Source: Ruminococcus sp. (GTDB lineage Bacteria > Bacillota > Clostridia > Oscillospirales > Acutalibacteraceae). From it: a stretch of 36,798 bases of DNA. The stretch lies in the NCBI GenBank assembly GCA_022510955.1, contig JAFLSM010000007.1:1-36798 (forward strand), written 5' to 3'. Below the pieces are notes generated by a model. That model worked only from the letters and a program-made list of their open reading frames with translations. It was not told the origin of the DNA and ran no database searches. Both the position numbers and the translations under genes were made by a program. Below, in pieces: positions 24,768-35,333 of the stretch (positions are counted from its first letter, which is position 1; each line of letters starts with the position of its first letter).

Positions 24768-25508
24768 TTATTTGTTAATTGATATGTATTCTTCATAGCT
24801 TTGGATTTTCCACTCATTTTTTAGCTCGTCTGTTATCGGAAATACCCTAAGCAACATTGTGTCGTTCTCGCTGTTTGATTTATCATTTTTTGTAGTCAGG
24901 CTAAACACATTGCCTTCATACCACAGCTCATCCACCTCGCCAAATGTTGTACGATAAAAAATATCCTGCAACACATCAATGCTGTTTTGACCAAATCCTG
25001 CGGCGGCGGCAGCCATAACTGCGGCGGAATGTAAAATTCTGTCGCTGTTCGGGCTTTCTTCATTATCAAGATTTACAAATGTATTCATTGTTGTGCCACA
25101 ACCAACATTCATAATCATTCCTGACTCAACCTCTACCGAAACGGTTATTGTAAAAATCTCTTCATCATAATAATAAAGCTGATATTCAACGCCGTTTACA
25201 TCCTTTTGAACATTGCCTTTTGTCTGCCAATTTTCATTGTAGAGATAGTCTACACCGCCTGTTTCCATCATAATTGAGTTGTACTGCATTGTAAAACTAC
25301 GCAAGGTTGTTGTGTAGTGCTTGCCGTTTACATTTTGGCTGTCTGCAACCGCACTCGGACTTTGTGAAGGGTGAACCTCGTCCTCCGTTGCAATCTTTTT
25401 GGGAGCGTCAACATTTGAAAAAATACTTTTTGAATTATCACATGCTGTCATCACTACAGATGATAAAATTATAGATAAAATCATTAAAAACGTCGTTATC
25501 TTTTTCAT
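24768..25508 (-). CDS. Lipoprotein of unknown function
   Basis: 246 residues. It has a lipoprotein signal: positive MKK, a hydrophobic core (residues 6-20) and the lipobox VMTAC with C23. The mature protein starts with a polar stretch, then a soluble alpha/beta domain (about 60-246) that I do not recognise. It is presumably anchored on the outer face of the membrane. The start has no good SD: the upstream bases are family 1 terminal units (CGAAAGTAAAAAT next to the ATG), so translation may be weak. The C-terminus ends in AT-rich repeat DNA. Confidence 0.78.
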   Translation of the reverse strand: MKKITTFLMILSIILSSVVMTACDNSKSIFSNVDAPKKIATEDEVHPSQSPSAVADSQNVNGKHYTTTLRSFTMQYNSIMMETGGVDYLYNENWQTKGNVQKDVNGVEYQLYYYDEEIFTITVSVEVESGMIMNVGCGTTMNTFVNLDNEESPNSDRILHSAAVMAAAAAGFGQNSIDVLQDIFYRTTFGEVDELWYEGNVFSLTTKNDKSNSENDTMLLRVFPITDELKNEWKIQSYEEYISINK

Positions 25509-25840
25509 ATTTTTACTTTCGTTTTTTTTACTTTCGTTTTTTTTACTTTCGCTTCATAGGTTCAATATAAATTAAAATACATCGACCCGAAGATGTACTC
25601 CTACTGTTCAGTGACAATTCATAATCACAATCCAAACTTTGACATTGGATTATGATGTTCACCAAACAAACTAAGTAAATCTTCGGGACGGTAGTGACCG
25701 CTTTTATTACTCTCTGACAAAGCGTTGATAAAATATTACAAACTTAAAATAGTGCTTTATGATGTTCACCAAACAAACTAAGTAAATCTTCGGGTCACAA
25801 TGGTTACATATCAAAACCGACTTCTGAAGCGTCGAAAAAA
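25509..25840. repeat. Family 1 repeat block filling the gap between lipoprotein and gyrA genes
   Basis: Three tandem terminal units (TTTTTACTTTCG, repeated, then CGCTTCATAGG) sit at the lipoprotein start. A palindromic core follows, with AATCCAA/TTGGATT near 25635-25655. A reverse hairpin (ACGGTAGTGACCGC, 25688-25701) and a second AAGTAAATCTTCGGG arm come next. The end is CTTCTGAAGCGTCGAAAAAA, directly touching the gyrA stop codon. Confidence 0.88.
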
Positions 25841-28312
25841 TTATTCTTCTGATGATTCAGTATTTTCATCAGATATTTCGGCATTTTCCGTATTTTCTTC
25901 CTCGTGAGGAGCAGTTGCAAGTGTAACAACTCTGTCGTCACCTGCAAATTTCATCACAGTAACACCCTTTGACGGACGATTGCAAATTCTGATTGACTCA
26001 GCCGCAATTCTGATTATTACGCCGTCACGGGAAATCATAATGATATCCTCATTCAAATCAACAACGCTGATTGACGCAACCTCGCCGTATTTTTCAATGT
26101 GATAGTTTGTAAGACCCTTACCGCCTCTTGACTGAATACGATAATCACTTGGCTTTGAAAGTCTGCCATAGCCTGTAGTGCTTACAGTAAGTACATACTT
26201 ATCTTCATCAATAACACTCATGCCGACAACGCTGTCGCCCTCTTTAAGAGAGATAGCCTTAACTCCGCGAGCCTGTCTGCCCATTGGACGGACATCCGTT
26301 TCTTTAAAACGGATAGCCATACCCTTTTGTGTTGCAATTATAACATCATCATTGCCGTCAGTCATCTTAACCCAGGCAAGCTCGTCGCCCTCGTTAAGCT
26401 CAAGTGCAATCAAACCGCCCTTACGCTGAGTATTGTATGCATTCAGCTCTATACGCTTGATAATACCCTGACGAGTAACCATAACAAGATATTTTTCCTC
26501 GTCAAATTCAGGCACTCTAATCATTGAAGTAATCTTTTCATCAGGTGTAATCGGAAGAATATTTGCAATATTAATGCCCTTTGCCTGTCTGCTTGCCTCA
26601 GGCACTTCATAGCATTTCAGGCGATAAACCCTGCCCTTATCCGTAAAGAACAGTACATAATCGTGAGAGTTGACAATAAACATCTCTGTTGCAACATCTT
26701 CCTCACGGCGTGACATACCCGACACACCTCTTCCGCCTCTTCGCTGAATTTTATATGTATCAGCCGCAAGACGCTTGATGTAGCCGAACTGTGTAAGTGT
26801 AAGAACACAGTCCTCCTGAGGAATTAAATCCTCAATATCAACCTCACCGCTTACTGCACAAATCTCTGTACGGCGTGGGTCAGCATATTTATTTCTGATT
26901 GCGGTAAGCTCTTCTTTGACAATCTCAAGCTTTTTGCCGTCATCAGCAAGAATTTCATTGTACTCCTTGATTTTTTCCATCAAAGCGGCAATTTCGTCCT
27001 CAATCTTTGTACGCTCCATATTAGTGAGCTGTCCAAGACGCATCTGCACAATAGCCTGTGCCTGAACTTCATCAAGTCCGAAACGCTCCATTAATCTTTG
27101 TTTAGCCGTTGCAGTGTCCTTACTGCTTCTAATGATTGCAATTACCTCATCAATAAAGTCAATGGCAATCTTCAAACCTTCAAGGATGTGTGCTCTGTCC
27201 TTAGCCTTTTTGAGGTCAAAAGCAGTTCTTCTTGCAATAACCTCCTGTTGGAACTCAATATAGCAATCAAGCATTTCCCTAAGTGTCAGAATCTTTGGCT
27301 CACCGTCAACAATAGCAAGCATAATTGCACCGAATGTTGACTGGAGCTGAGTGAATGAGAACAGCTGATTGAGAACAATCTGAGGAGACGCATCACGCTT
27401 GATATCAATTTCAATGTGCATACCGTTACGGTCAGAGTGGTCCTCAATATTAGAAATACCCTCAATACGCTTATCCTTAACAAGGTCAGCAATATTTTCA
27501 ATAAGTCTTGCCTTGTTTACAACATAAGGCAATTCTGTAACAATAATCTTAAATCTTCCGTTTTTAGCCTCAACAATTTCTGTTTTTGCACGAACAATAA
27601 TTTTTCCTCTGCCGGTTGCATATGCGGCACGAATACCGCTTCTGCCCATAATTATACCGCCTGTCGGAAAATCAGGACCCGGCATACATTCCATAAGCTC
27701 AGAAAGCTCTGCCTCGGGATTGTCAATAAGCAGACAAACTGCATCAATAACTTCACCAAGATTGTGAGGCGGAATATTTGTAGCCATACCAACGGCAATA
27801 CCGCTTGAACCGTTTACAAGCAAATTTGGAAATTTACTCGGCAAAACTGTCGGCTCTTTAAGGCGGTCGTCGTAGTTAGGTATAAAGTCAACAGTATCTT
27901 TGTCGATATCTGTCAGCATATCAACGGCGATTTTGCTCATTCTTGCCTCTGTATATCTGTAAGCAGCAGGCGGGTCACCGTCGACAGAACCGAAGTTACC
28001 GTGACCGTCAACAAGCATATAACGCATTGAAAAGTCCTGTGCAAGTCGAACCATTGCGTCATAAACAGATGCGTCACCGTGAGGGTGATATGAACCCAGC
28101 ACCGAACCAACTGTATCTGCACATTTATGGTAAGGCTTTGACGGGTCAAGACCTCTTTCAAACATTGTATAGAGAATTCTTCTGTGAACAGGCTTTAGTC
28201 CGTCACGAACATCCGGAAGAGCACGGCTTACAATTACACTCATTGAGTAGTCAAGAAAGCTCTTTCGCATCTCATTTTGCAAATCAACATCAATTATTCT
28301 TTTCTCATCCAT
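25841..28312 (-). CDS. gyrA: DNA gyrase subunit A
   Basis: The 823-residue breakage-reunion subunit of gyrase, which introduces negative supercoils with GyrB. The catalytic tyrosine is Y120 in YRYTEAR. The gyrase-specific GyrA box QRRGGRG near residue 525 shows this is GyrA, not ParC, and a six-bladed C-terminal domain follows. The last 25 residues are acidic. In the quinolone region [10 protein letters not shown], the residue matching E. coli Ser83 is Ala81. The ATG has GGTGAG 5 nt upstream, inside a family 1 repeat end; the stop codon touches another repeat. It lies near gyrB, as is usual close to the origin. Confidence 0.97.
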   Translation of the reverse strand: MDEKRIIDVDLQNEMRKSFLDYSMSVIVSRALPDVRDGLKPVHRRILYTMFERGLDPSKPYHKCADTVGSVLGSYHPHGDASVYDAMVRLAQDFSMRYMLVDGHGNFGSVDGDPPAAYRYTEARMSKIAVDMLTDIDKDTVDFIPNYDDRLKEPTVLPSKFPNLLVNGSSGIAVGMATNIPPHNLGEVIDAVCLLIDNPEAELSELMECMPGPDFPTGGIIMGRSGIRAAYATGRGKIIVRAKTEIVEAKNGRFKIIVTELPYVVNKARLIENIADLVKDKRIEGISNIEDHSDRNGMHIEIDIKRDASPQIVLNQLFSFTQLQSTFGAIMLAIVDGEPKILTLREMLDCYIEFQQEVIARRTAFDLKKAKDRAHILEGLKIAIDFIDEVIAIIRSSKDTATAKQRLMERFGLDEVQAQAIVQMRLGQLTNMERTKIEDEIAALMEKIKEYNEILADDGKKLEIVKEELTAIRNKYADPRRTEICAVSGEVDIEDLIPQEDCVLTLTQFGYIKRLAADTYKIQRRGGRGVSGMSRREEDVATEMFIVNSHDYVLFFTDKGRVYRLKCYEVPEASRQAKGINIANILPITPDEKITSMIRVPEFDEEKYLVMVTRQGIIKRIELNAYNTQRKGGLIALELNEGDELAWVKMTDGNDDVIIATQKGMAIRFKETDVRPMGRQARGVKAISLKEGDSVVGMSVIDEDKYVLTVSTTGYGRLSKPSDYRIQSRGGKGLTNYHIEKYGEVASISVVDLNEDIIMISRDGVIIRIAAESIRICNRPSKGVTVMKFAGDDRVVTLATAPHEEENTENAEISDENTESSEE

Positions 28313-28423
28313 TTTTTCTCACCGCTTCACAAGTTCGTTTTAATATGTAACCTTCATTTTTACATCAAATCTATAAATTAGATATAATAGCGACCACTGT
28401 CTCTAATTGTAAATTATCTATCA
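28313..28423. repeat. Family 1 repeat fragment between thioesterase and gyrA genes
   Basis: It starts with the terminus CACCGCTTCACAAG, continues with TTTACA-N18-TATAAT (28359-28388), and ends with a partial hairpin GCGACCACTGTCTC (28390-28403). On the minus strand its end supplies the gyrA SD. Confidence 0.78.
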
Positions 28424-28855
28424 TCAAAAGTGTTTTATGTTATTAGTAATTTTTTCATAAAGCTCAGGAAGTCTTTTCTTTACATTGCAAGGACGGAATG
28501 TTTTTGAATCAACAAAACCATGTTCAGTAGAGCCGTAGCCAAGTTCTGTTTCGCTTCCATCATTTTCAATACGCTTTACCGTGTAAGAAAATTCTATCCT
28601 TGAGGCTGTCATAGCCGTACACCAAGTGCGAACAATGAGTTTGTCATCATATCGTGCGGGCAATTTAAAATGACAGGTCAGGTTACGCAGTGGCGTCATT
28701 ATTCCTGACTTTTCCATTTCAGAATAGCTTGTATCAAACATTTTTATGTAATCGCTTCTGCCAACCTCGTACCACACGGGATAAATTGAGTGATGCACAA
28801 TTCCCATCTGGTCAGTTTCAGCATATCTTACCGTTATATTAGTTCTTGAATGCAT
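28424..28855 (-). CDS. Acyl-CoA thioesterase, YbgC/FadM type (4HBT hotdog fold)
   Basis: A 143-residue single-hotdog thioesterase. The family motif VRYAETDQMGIVHHSIYPVW, with the catalytic Asp and adjacent histidines, is at about residues 9-28. It should hydrolyse short- or medium-chain acyl-CoA, or ACP-bound esters. It sits between gyrB and gyrA with repeats on both sides. An in-frame reading of the upstream repeat from 28936 would add 27 residues nearly identical to a false N-terminus of the gene at 12408. The true start is ATG at 28855, with GGAG 10 nt upstream supplied by the repeat end. Confidence 0.85.
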   Translation of the reverse strand: MHSRTNITVRYAETDQMGIVHHSIYPVWYEVGRSDYIKMFDTSYSEMEKSGIMTPLRNLTCHFKLPARYDDKLIVRTWCTAMTASRIEFSYTVKRIENDGSETELGYGSTEHGFVDSKTFRPCNVKKRLPELYEKITNNIKHF

Positions 28856-29221
28856 TTTTACTACGCTCCATAAGTTTGTTTTAATATGTAACCGTTGTAT
28901 CCCGAAGATGAACTTTAATTTTTTGATTAAGTTCATAATTCACTACTTTAAGTTTGTTATTATATATGAATATTTTATTAGTGAGAGATAAAGCGACCAC
29001 TGTCGCCCCTAAGTTTTTTACTCCGCTCCATTTTTTACTTTCGCTTCATAAGTTCGATTTAATATGTGACCGTTGTATCCCGAAGATGAACTTCACTTGT
29101 ATGGTAAGCATCATAATTCACTCTTTGAAGTTTTGAGGGTGAATTATGATCTGTCACCAAACAACAGAAGTTCATCTTCGGGTCACTACATTGTAATTTA
29201 TATTAGACTTCTGAAGCGTCG
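28856..29221. repeat. Family 1 repeat block between gyrB and thioesterase genes
   Basis: It runs from the terminus TTTTTACTACGCTCCATAAG at the thioesterase start to CTTCTGAAGCGTCG, directly touching the gyrB stop codon. It contains a hairpin at 28993-29006 (GCGACCACTGTCGC), two adjacent terminal units (29015-29050), and a palindromic unit with CCCGAAGATGAACTTC and GAAGTTCATCTTCGGG arms. No gene is in this gap. Confidence 0.88.
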
Positions 29222-31252
<2,031 letters not shown>

Positions 31253-31261
31253 CTACTCCGT

Positions 31262-31700
31262 TTTTTATTTTATCTTTCGCTTCATAAGTTTAGCAAAATT
31301 TATAATGCAGTATCCCGAAATTTAAACTTCGGTTTTATTATAAACTTCGTTTTTTACATCTATTTTTATAAATCGGATATAATAGCGACCACTGTCGCCC
31401 CGAAATTTTTACTTTCGCATCAAAAGTTTATTTTTTTATAAAGCTTTTGTTCACGAAATTCAAACTTCGGTTTAATATTGACCTTCATTTTTACATCTAT
31501 TCTATAATGTAGATATAAATTGCGGTCACTACCGCCCCGAAATTTTTACTTTCGCATCAAAAGTTTATTTTTTATAAAACTTTTATTCACGAAATTTAAA
31601 CTTCGGTTTTATGGTGAACATCATAATTCACAATTTTTAGTTTGTTAAAATCTATCAATGTTTTATTAGTAAGTAATCAAAGCGGTCACTACCGCTAAAT
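31262..31700. repeat. Family 1 repeat array: three head-to-tail units
   Basis: Three units follow one another, each beginning with the terminal unit (TTTCGCTTCATAAG, then twice TTTTTACTTTCGCATCAAAAG) and ending with the small hairpin. The hairpins are at 31385-31398 (GCGACCACTGTCGC), 31522-31535 and 31682-31695 (both GCGGTCACTACCGC). Hairpin spacing is 137 and 160 nt. The last unit overlaps the coding end of the zinc-ribbon gene at 31655. The gap holds no other gene. Confidence 0.9.
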
Positions 31701-31981
31701 TTTACAAAGTATGGTCTTAATATCAGTCCAACACATATGAGTACCACATTGGTAACAACCAGAGCAATAAAATTTACCGATACTCCCAAATACAGTTCCA
31801 AAACATCAAAAATTGCACAAATCAATGCAATTATCAAAAATAAAATTAAAATATTTTTTCTTTTAATTTTAAAGTTCTTTTTGCAGTGATAACAAACAAC
31901 GCTTTTTTTATTCATAATTTTGCTGACATCATTGTATCTGTAAATTGTGTTACAATGCGGACAAACAGGCAGTTTTAGCAC
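31655..31981 (-). CDS. Small zinc-ribbon membrane protein
   Basis: 108 residues. An N-terminal zinc ribbon (C7/C10 and C30/C33) is followed by two transmembrane helices (about 44-63 and 70-88). It recalls the small CxxC-20-CxxC membrane proteins of Firmicutes; function unknown. The start is GTG with GGGTGAG just upstream. Residues 96-108 (SGSDRFDYLLIKH) are encoded by the family 1 repeat, including its hairpin, so the original tail was probably replaced. It is related in layout to the gene directly upstream (32009). Confidence 0.72.
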   Translation of the reverse strand: MLKLPVCPHCNTIYRYNDVSKIMNKKSVVCYHCKKNFKIKRKNILILFLIIALICAIFDVLELYLGVSVNFIALVVTNVVLICVGLILRPYFVKFSGSDRFDYLLIKH

Positions 31982-32008
31982 AAACTCACCCTTTCAATGC
32001 TATGCTTA

Positions 32009-32785
32009 TTAAAATTTTCTGTTGGCTGAATATCTGTTGCCGTTTGCACGGCGTTTTTCATCTCTTTGATTTTCGCTTTCATCCGTTTTAGGCTCAGCAA
32101 TATAGTGACGGGTTCTTCTTACGTTGTACTGCGCCGATTCCGAATGAATTTTCTTTAATCCTGCTCCTGTTGAGGCGTGATTTTCACTGACATTCTTTAT
32201 TACAGGAACATAATTTTTCTTTTCTTCTGTTGAAATAACCTTTGTTTCGCCGTCGCCGTTATTTGTGTTAATGCCGATTCTTGAGGCATTTCGCTCAGCC
32301 TTAATTTTGTTAAACACATCAGCATTAATGCTGAAATCTGTTGCTCCGACATTAGGCTCAGAGTCTGACACAACCGTCTTTTTAACAGGAGAAAACATTG
32401 TTACATTCTGTTTTATTTCAAACTCGTCCGCAGTCAAGTTATCAGCATACTCAATGCCTGCCTTTCGTGCTTCCATAGACGGCTTATATTTTTTTAACGG
32501 CTCATATCTTACAAACATCGGAGTTATAAACATAAATGCAATCAGCGGAATTGCGACTAATACTATTGCAAACGGATTATACAGCATCTTTGCAAAAATA
32601 AACACAGTCATAATAATCAATGACAGCAAGGCAAAAATTGCAAAAATAAGCAATATCTTTTTGCTGACGCAAACCTTGCTGTTTTTATGACAGCGGCTGC
32701 ATGTCATTTCGCCTTTTCTCCTGCTTGCAAACACAGAAAAATACGGAACTCTTTTTCCGCAATACGGACATCTTTTAGCTCTCAA
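32009..32785 (-). CDS. Zinc-ribbon membrane protein with long polar tail
   Basis: 258 residues. An N-terminal zinc ribbon (C6/C9 and C29/C32) leads into two transmembrane helices (about 43-65 and 71-91). A cytoplasmic tail of about 165 mostly polar residues follows and ends very basic (RRANGNRYSANRKF). It shares the ribbon-plus-two-helices layout of the next gene, suggesting an old duplication; function unknown. The start is TTG: GGAGG (minus strand, 32794-32798) lies 8 nt upstream within a modified repeat terminal unit, and no ATG fits better. It is inserted between remB and gyrB. Confidence 0.75.
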   Translation of the reverse strand: MRAKRCPYCGKRVPYFSVFASRRKGEMTCSRCHKNSKVCVSKKILLIFAIFALLSLIIMTVFIFAKMLYNPFAIVLVAIPLIAFMFITPMFVRYEPLKKYKPSMEARKAGIEYADNLTADEFEIKQNVTMFSPVKKTVVSDSEPNVGATDFSINADVFNKIKAERNASRIGINTNNGDGETKVISTEEKKNYVPVIKNVSENHASTGAGLKKIHSESAQYNVRRTRHYIAEPKTDESENQRDEKRRANGNRYSANRKF

Positions 32786-33245
32786 TTTTTTTACCTCCGC
32801 TTTTTTTACTTTCGCATTATAAGTTTAATAAAAATTATAATGCAATGTCCCGAAATTCAAACTTCGATTGTTTGGTAAACATCATTTTTACATCTATTTT
32901 TATAAATCAGACATAAATGCGACCACTGTCGCCCCGAAGATTTACTTCGATTGTACGGTAAACATCATAAATCACTTTTTTTACTTTCATTTTTTTACTT
33001 TCGCATTATAAGTTTAATAAAAATTATAATGCAGTGTTCCGAAATTCAAACTTCGTTTATATGGTAAACATCATTTTTACATCTATTTTATAAATCAGAC
33101 ATAAATGCGACCACTGTCGCCCCGAAGATTTACTTCGGTTAATTGGTAAAGTTCATATTTACATCTCTTCTATTATGTAGATATAATAGCGGTCACTACC
33201 GCCCCGAAATTTTAACTTCGGTTGTTTGGTAAACTTCATTATTAA
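32786..33245. repeat. Family 1 repeat array between remB and zinc-ribbon genes
   Basis: It begins with two terminal units, the gene-proximal one carrying CCTCC (an SD on the minus strand). Hairpins follow at 32919-32932, 33107-33120 (both GCGACCACTGTCGC) and 33189-33202 (GCGGTCACTACCGC). A further terminal-unit pair lies at 32975-33015. A TTTACA-N18-TATAAT segment is at 33158-33187. The 460-bp gap has no gene. Confidence 0.9.
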
Positions 33246-33285
33246 TCTATAAAATTCATTAATTTTCTTTTTTAATTACTAATCG

Positions 33286-33558
33286 TTAATTATTCATTGT
33301 TAATTGCAAATTGTTCATCGAACGGTTTAACAAAGTTTTTGCTGAAATCTGACTGATATAAACTACCACGCCGTCATCACTCTCGCAAACAACAAATGAC
33401 TTTGGCAATTCATAAGACACATTTATTACTCGTTTTGATTTTTCGGCGGCAGTCAGATAATCTCTTGTTTTTTTTGAAATTGTACACCTGTCAATATCAA
33501 AAATACCGATTATTTTTTCTGTTGTCACCACGGTGTCCTGTCCCAAATGCAGATACAT
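33286..33558 (-). CDS. remB: RemB/YaaB-like regulator (DUF370)
   Basis: A 90-residue DUF370 protein of the RemB (YaaB) type. It starts MYLHLGQDTVV and contains IIGIFDIDRCTISKKTRDYL; in Bacillus it sits in the same place after recF and is tied to extracellular-matrix gene control. Its ATG overlaps the recF TGA by one base (TGATG), so translation is coupled. The last dozen residues (RSMNNLQLTMNN) come from AT-rich TTAATTG-like repeat DNA and look like an added tail. Confidence 0.85.
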   Translation of the reverse strand: MYLHLGQDTVVTTEKIIGIFDIDRCTISKKTRDYLTAAEKSKRVINVSYELPKSFVVCESDDGVVVYISQISAKTLLNRSMNNLQLTMNN

Positions 33559-34655
33559 CAGCTTATTTCTCCGTTTTTAAGATAAAATATTTTGCCGTCT
33601 TTCAGCTGTTCTTTATTTGATTTTTCACAGCAGGTTATGAAAACCTGACAGCCTTTAAGCTCATTAAGCAGAAAATCCTGTCTGCCTGCGTCAAGCTCCG
33701 ACAAAACATCATCAAGCAAAATCACAGGTTCTTCGCCCATTCTTTCCCTTAGTACTGATGCCTCGGCAAGCTTTAATGACAAAACAGCGCTTCTCTGCTG
33801 CCCCTGCGACGCAAAGGTCTTTGCATTTTTATTATTTATCAAAATTTCAACATCATCTCGGTGAGGGCCAAAGTTTGTAACACCTGTTCTGATGTCGTCC
33901 TTTTTGTTGCTTTCAAATTTATTTCTTAATTTCTCTTCAATTTCTTTTACAGTATCCTCAGCTTTTATATCTGCCGAAGAAATGTACCTGATTTTAAGCT
34001 CTTCCTTGCCTTTTGAAATTCCCTTATGAAATTCCTCTGCTTTTTTTGTAAGCATTGTTATGTATTCAAGGCGTTTTTTTACAAGAATTGCTCCGTTTTG
34101 TATAAGAGGTTCGTCCCATATGCAGAGAGTTTCCTCAAGTGAGGGACGCTTATATATATCCTTTAACAGTGAATTTCGCTGAGTAAGAAGTCTGTTATAT
34201 TTTGATAGAACGACAGCATTTTGAAGCTTTTCTCTGCAAATTGCACTGTCAATAAATTTTCGGCGTTCGGAAGGGCCTCTTTTTACAAGATTAAGATGTT
34301 CAGGTGAAAACACAACTGCACAGTATTTTTCAATCAGCGATGCCGCCGACTTTTTTTTTACGCCGTTAATTTCAACACTCTTTTTTCCGCTTTGAAATGT
34401 TATTTTTGCCTTTTGGTCTCTGTCCTGACCGAAAAATTTCATTTCAAGCTTTGCAATACTTTTATACCAATTTACTACATCATTATCCTTTGACGCTCTG
34501 AACGAATGTCCTCCGCAGAACATCCACAACGCTTCAAGCAAATTGGTTTTTCCTTGTGCGTTGTCACCATAGATTATGTTTACACCCTCGCAGGGAGTAA
34601 TTATGTCATTTTTGAGGTTTCTGTAATTTTCAAATTTCAGTGCAACTACCCTCAT
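33558..34655 (-). CDS. recF: DNA replication and repair protein RecF
   Basis: A 365-residue SMC-like ATPase that helps load RecA at single-strand gaps. The Walker A is GDNAQGKT (30-37), the signature region QGQQRSAVLSLKLAE lies near residue 280, and the Walker B/D-loop is LLDDVLSELDAGRQ. The ATG has GGGAG at 7 nt (34663-34667, minus strand). That SD is in a gene-proximal copy of the repeat terminal unit, AGCGGGAGTAAAAAA, whose neighbour reads AGCGAAAGTAAAAAA. Unlike in many Firmicutes, recF is separated from the S4 gene by a 465-bp repeat array. Confidence 0.95.
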   Translation of the reverse strand: MRVVALKFENYRNLKNDIITPCEGVNIIYGDNAQGKTNLLEALWMFCGGHSFRASKDNDVVNWYKSIAKLEMKFFGQDRDQKAKITFQSGKKSVEINGVKKKSAASLIEKYCAVVFSPEHLNLVKRGPSERRKFIDSAICREKLQNAVVLSKYNRLLTQRNSLLKDIYKRPSLEETLCIWDEPLIQNGAILVKKRLEYITMLTKKAEEFHKGISKGKEELKIRYISSADIKAEDTVKEIEEKLRNKFESNKKDDIRTGVTNFGPHRDDVEILINNKNAKTFASQGQQRSAVLSLKLAEASVLRERMGEEPVILLDDVLSELDAGRQDFLLNELKGCQVFITCCEKSNKEQLKDGKIFYLKNGEIS

Positions 34656-35120
34656 TTTTTTACTCCCGCTTTTTTTACTTTCGCTCCATAAGTTTAATTG
34701 AATTTATAATGCAGTATCCCGAAATTCAAACTTCGGTTTTATGGATAACTTCATAAATGCTCTATCAAAAGTTTATTATTTTTTACTTTCGCTTTTTTAA
34801 CTTTCGCTTCATAAGTATAAAATATTTTATAATACAGTTTCCCGAAATTTTTTACTTCAGCTTAATGATGAACTTCCATTTTTACATCTATTCTATAATG
34901 TAGATATAAATGCGACCACTGTCGCCCCGAAATTTTTTACTTCGGATTAATGATGAACTTCCATTTTTACATCTATTTTATAAATTAGATATTAAAATTT
35001 AAAATCAACCTTTGATAGTGCTTTATGATGTTTACCTAAACCCCGAAGTACACCTTCGGGTCGTAAATGTTACATATTTAATCAAACTTATGAAGCGTCA
35101 AAAAATAAAGCGTAATAAAA
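34656..35120. repeat. Family 1 repeat array between the S4-domain gene and recF
   Basis: It holds tandem terminal units at the recF side (34656-34690), another pair near 34780-34815, and a hairpin at 34912-34925 (GCGACCACTGTCGC). TTTTTACATCTATTCTATAA and related segments occur near 34879 and 34965. It ends with an opposite arm (CACCTTCGGG) and the terminus CTTATGAAGCGTCAAAAA near the S4 gene stop. The sequence looks like several merged units, and there is no gene. Confidence 0.88.
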
Positions 35121-35333
35121 TTATTCTACTATTAGTGTAATGTTTTCAAAAACAGCAACATCACCGACACGCATTTTTTTGCCACGCATTGTGCAAACCT
35201 CACCGTTGACGGTAACTTCACCATTCTGAATAATCACCTTAGCCATTCCGCCTGTATCAACTGCACCGCCAAGCTTGAGCAAATCCTGCAATTTTATATA
35301 TTCGCTGTCAATCTTAATTTTCTCAGTTTTCAT
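35121..35333 (-). CDS. yaaA: S4-domain RNA-binding protein, YaaA type
   Basis: A 70-residue stand-alone S4 domain: a helical start (YIKLQDLLKLGGAVDTGG), then the strand-turn VIIQNGEVTVNGEVCTMRGKK typical of the fold. It sits between dnaN and recF as in Bacillus yaaA; it probably binds RNA, role unclear. The ATG at 35333 lies inside the last codons of dnaN (11-nt overlap), with GAGG 7 nt upstream. A TTG two codons earlier is less likely. Confidence 0.88.
   Translation of the reverse strand: MKTEKIKIDSEYIKLQDLLKLGGAVDTGGMAKVIIQNGEVTVNGEVCTMRGKKMRVGDVAVFENITLIVE

Noticed and set aside
27943..28350. Open frames antisense to gyrA (also 27416-27808)
   Set aside because: They are shadows of the highly conserved gyrA coding strand, without SD or family resemblance.
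31385..31398. GC hairpin as intrinsic terminator
   Set aside because: The 5-bp stem is followed by CCCGAA, not by a T-run, in every copy.
31262..33245. CRISPR array
   Set aside because: The repeats are long, modular and variable in order, with no short identical repeat plus unique spacer pattern, and no cas genes are present.
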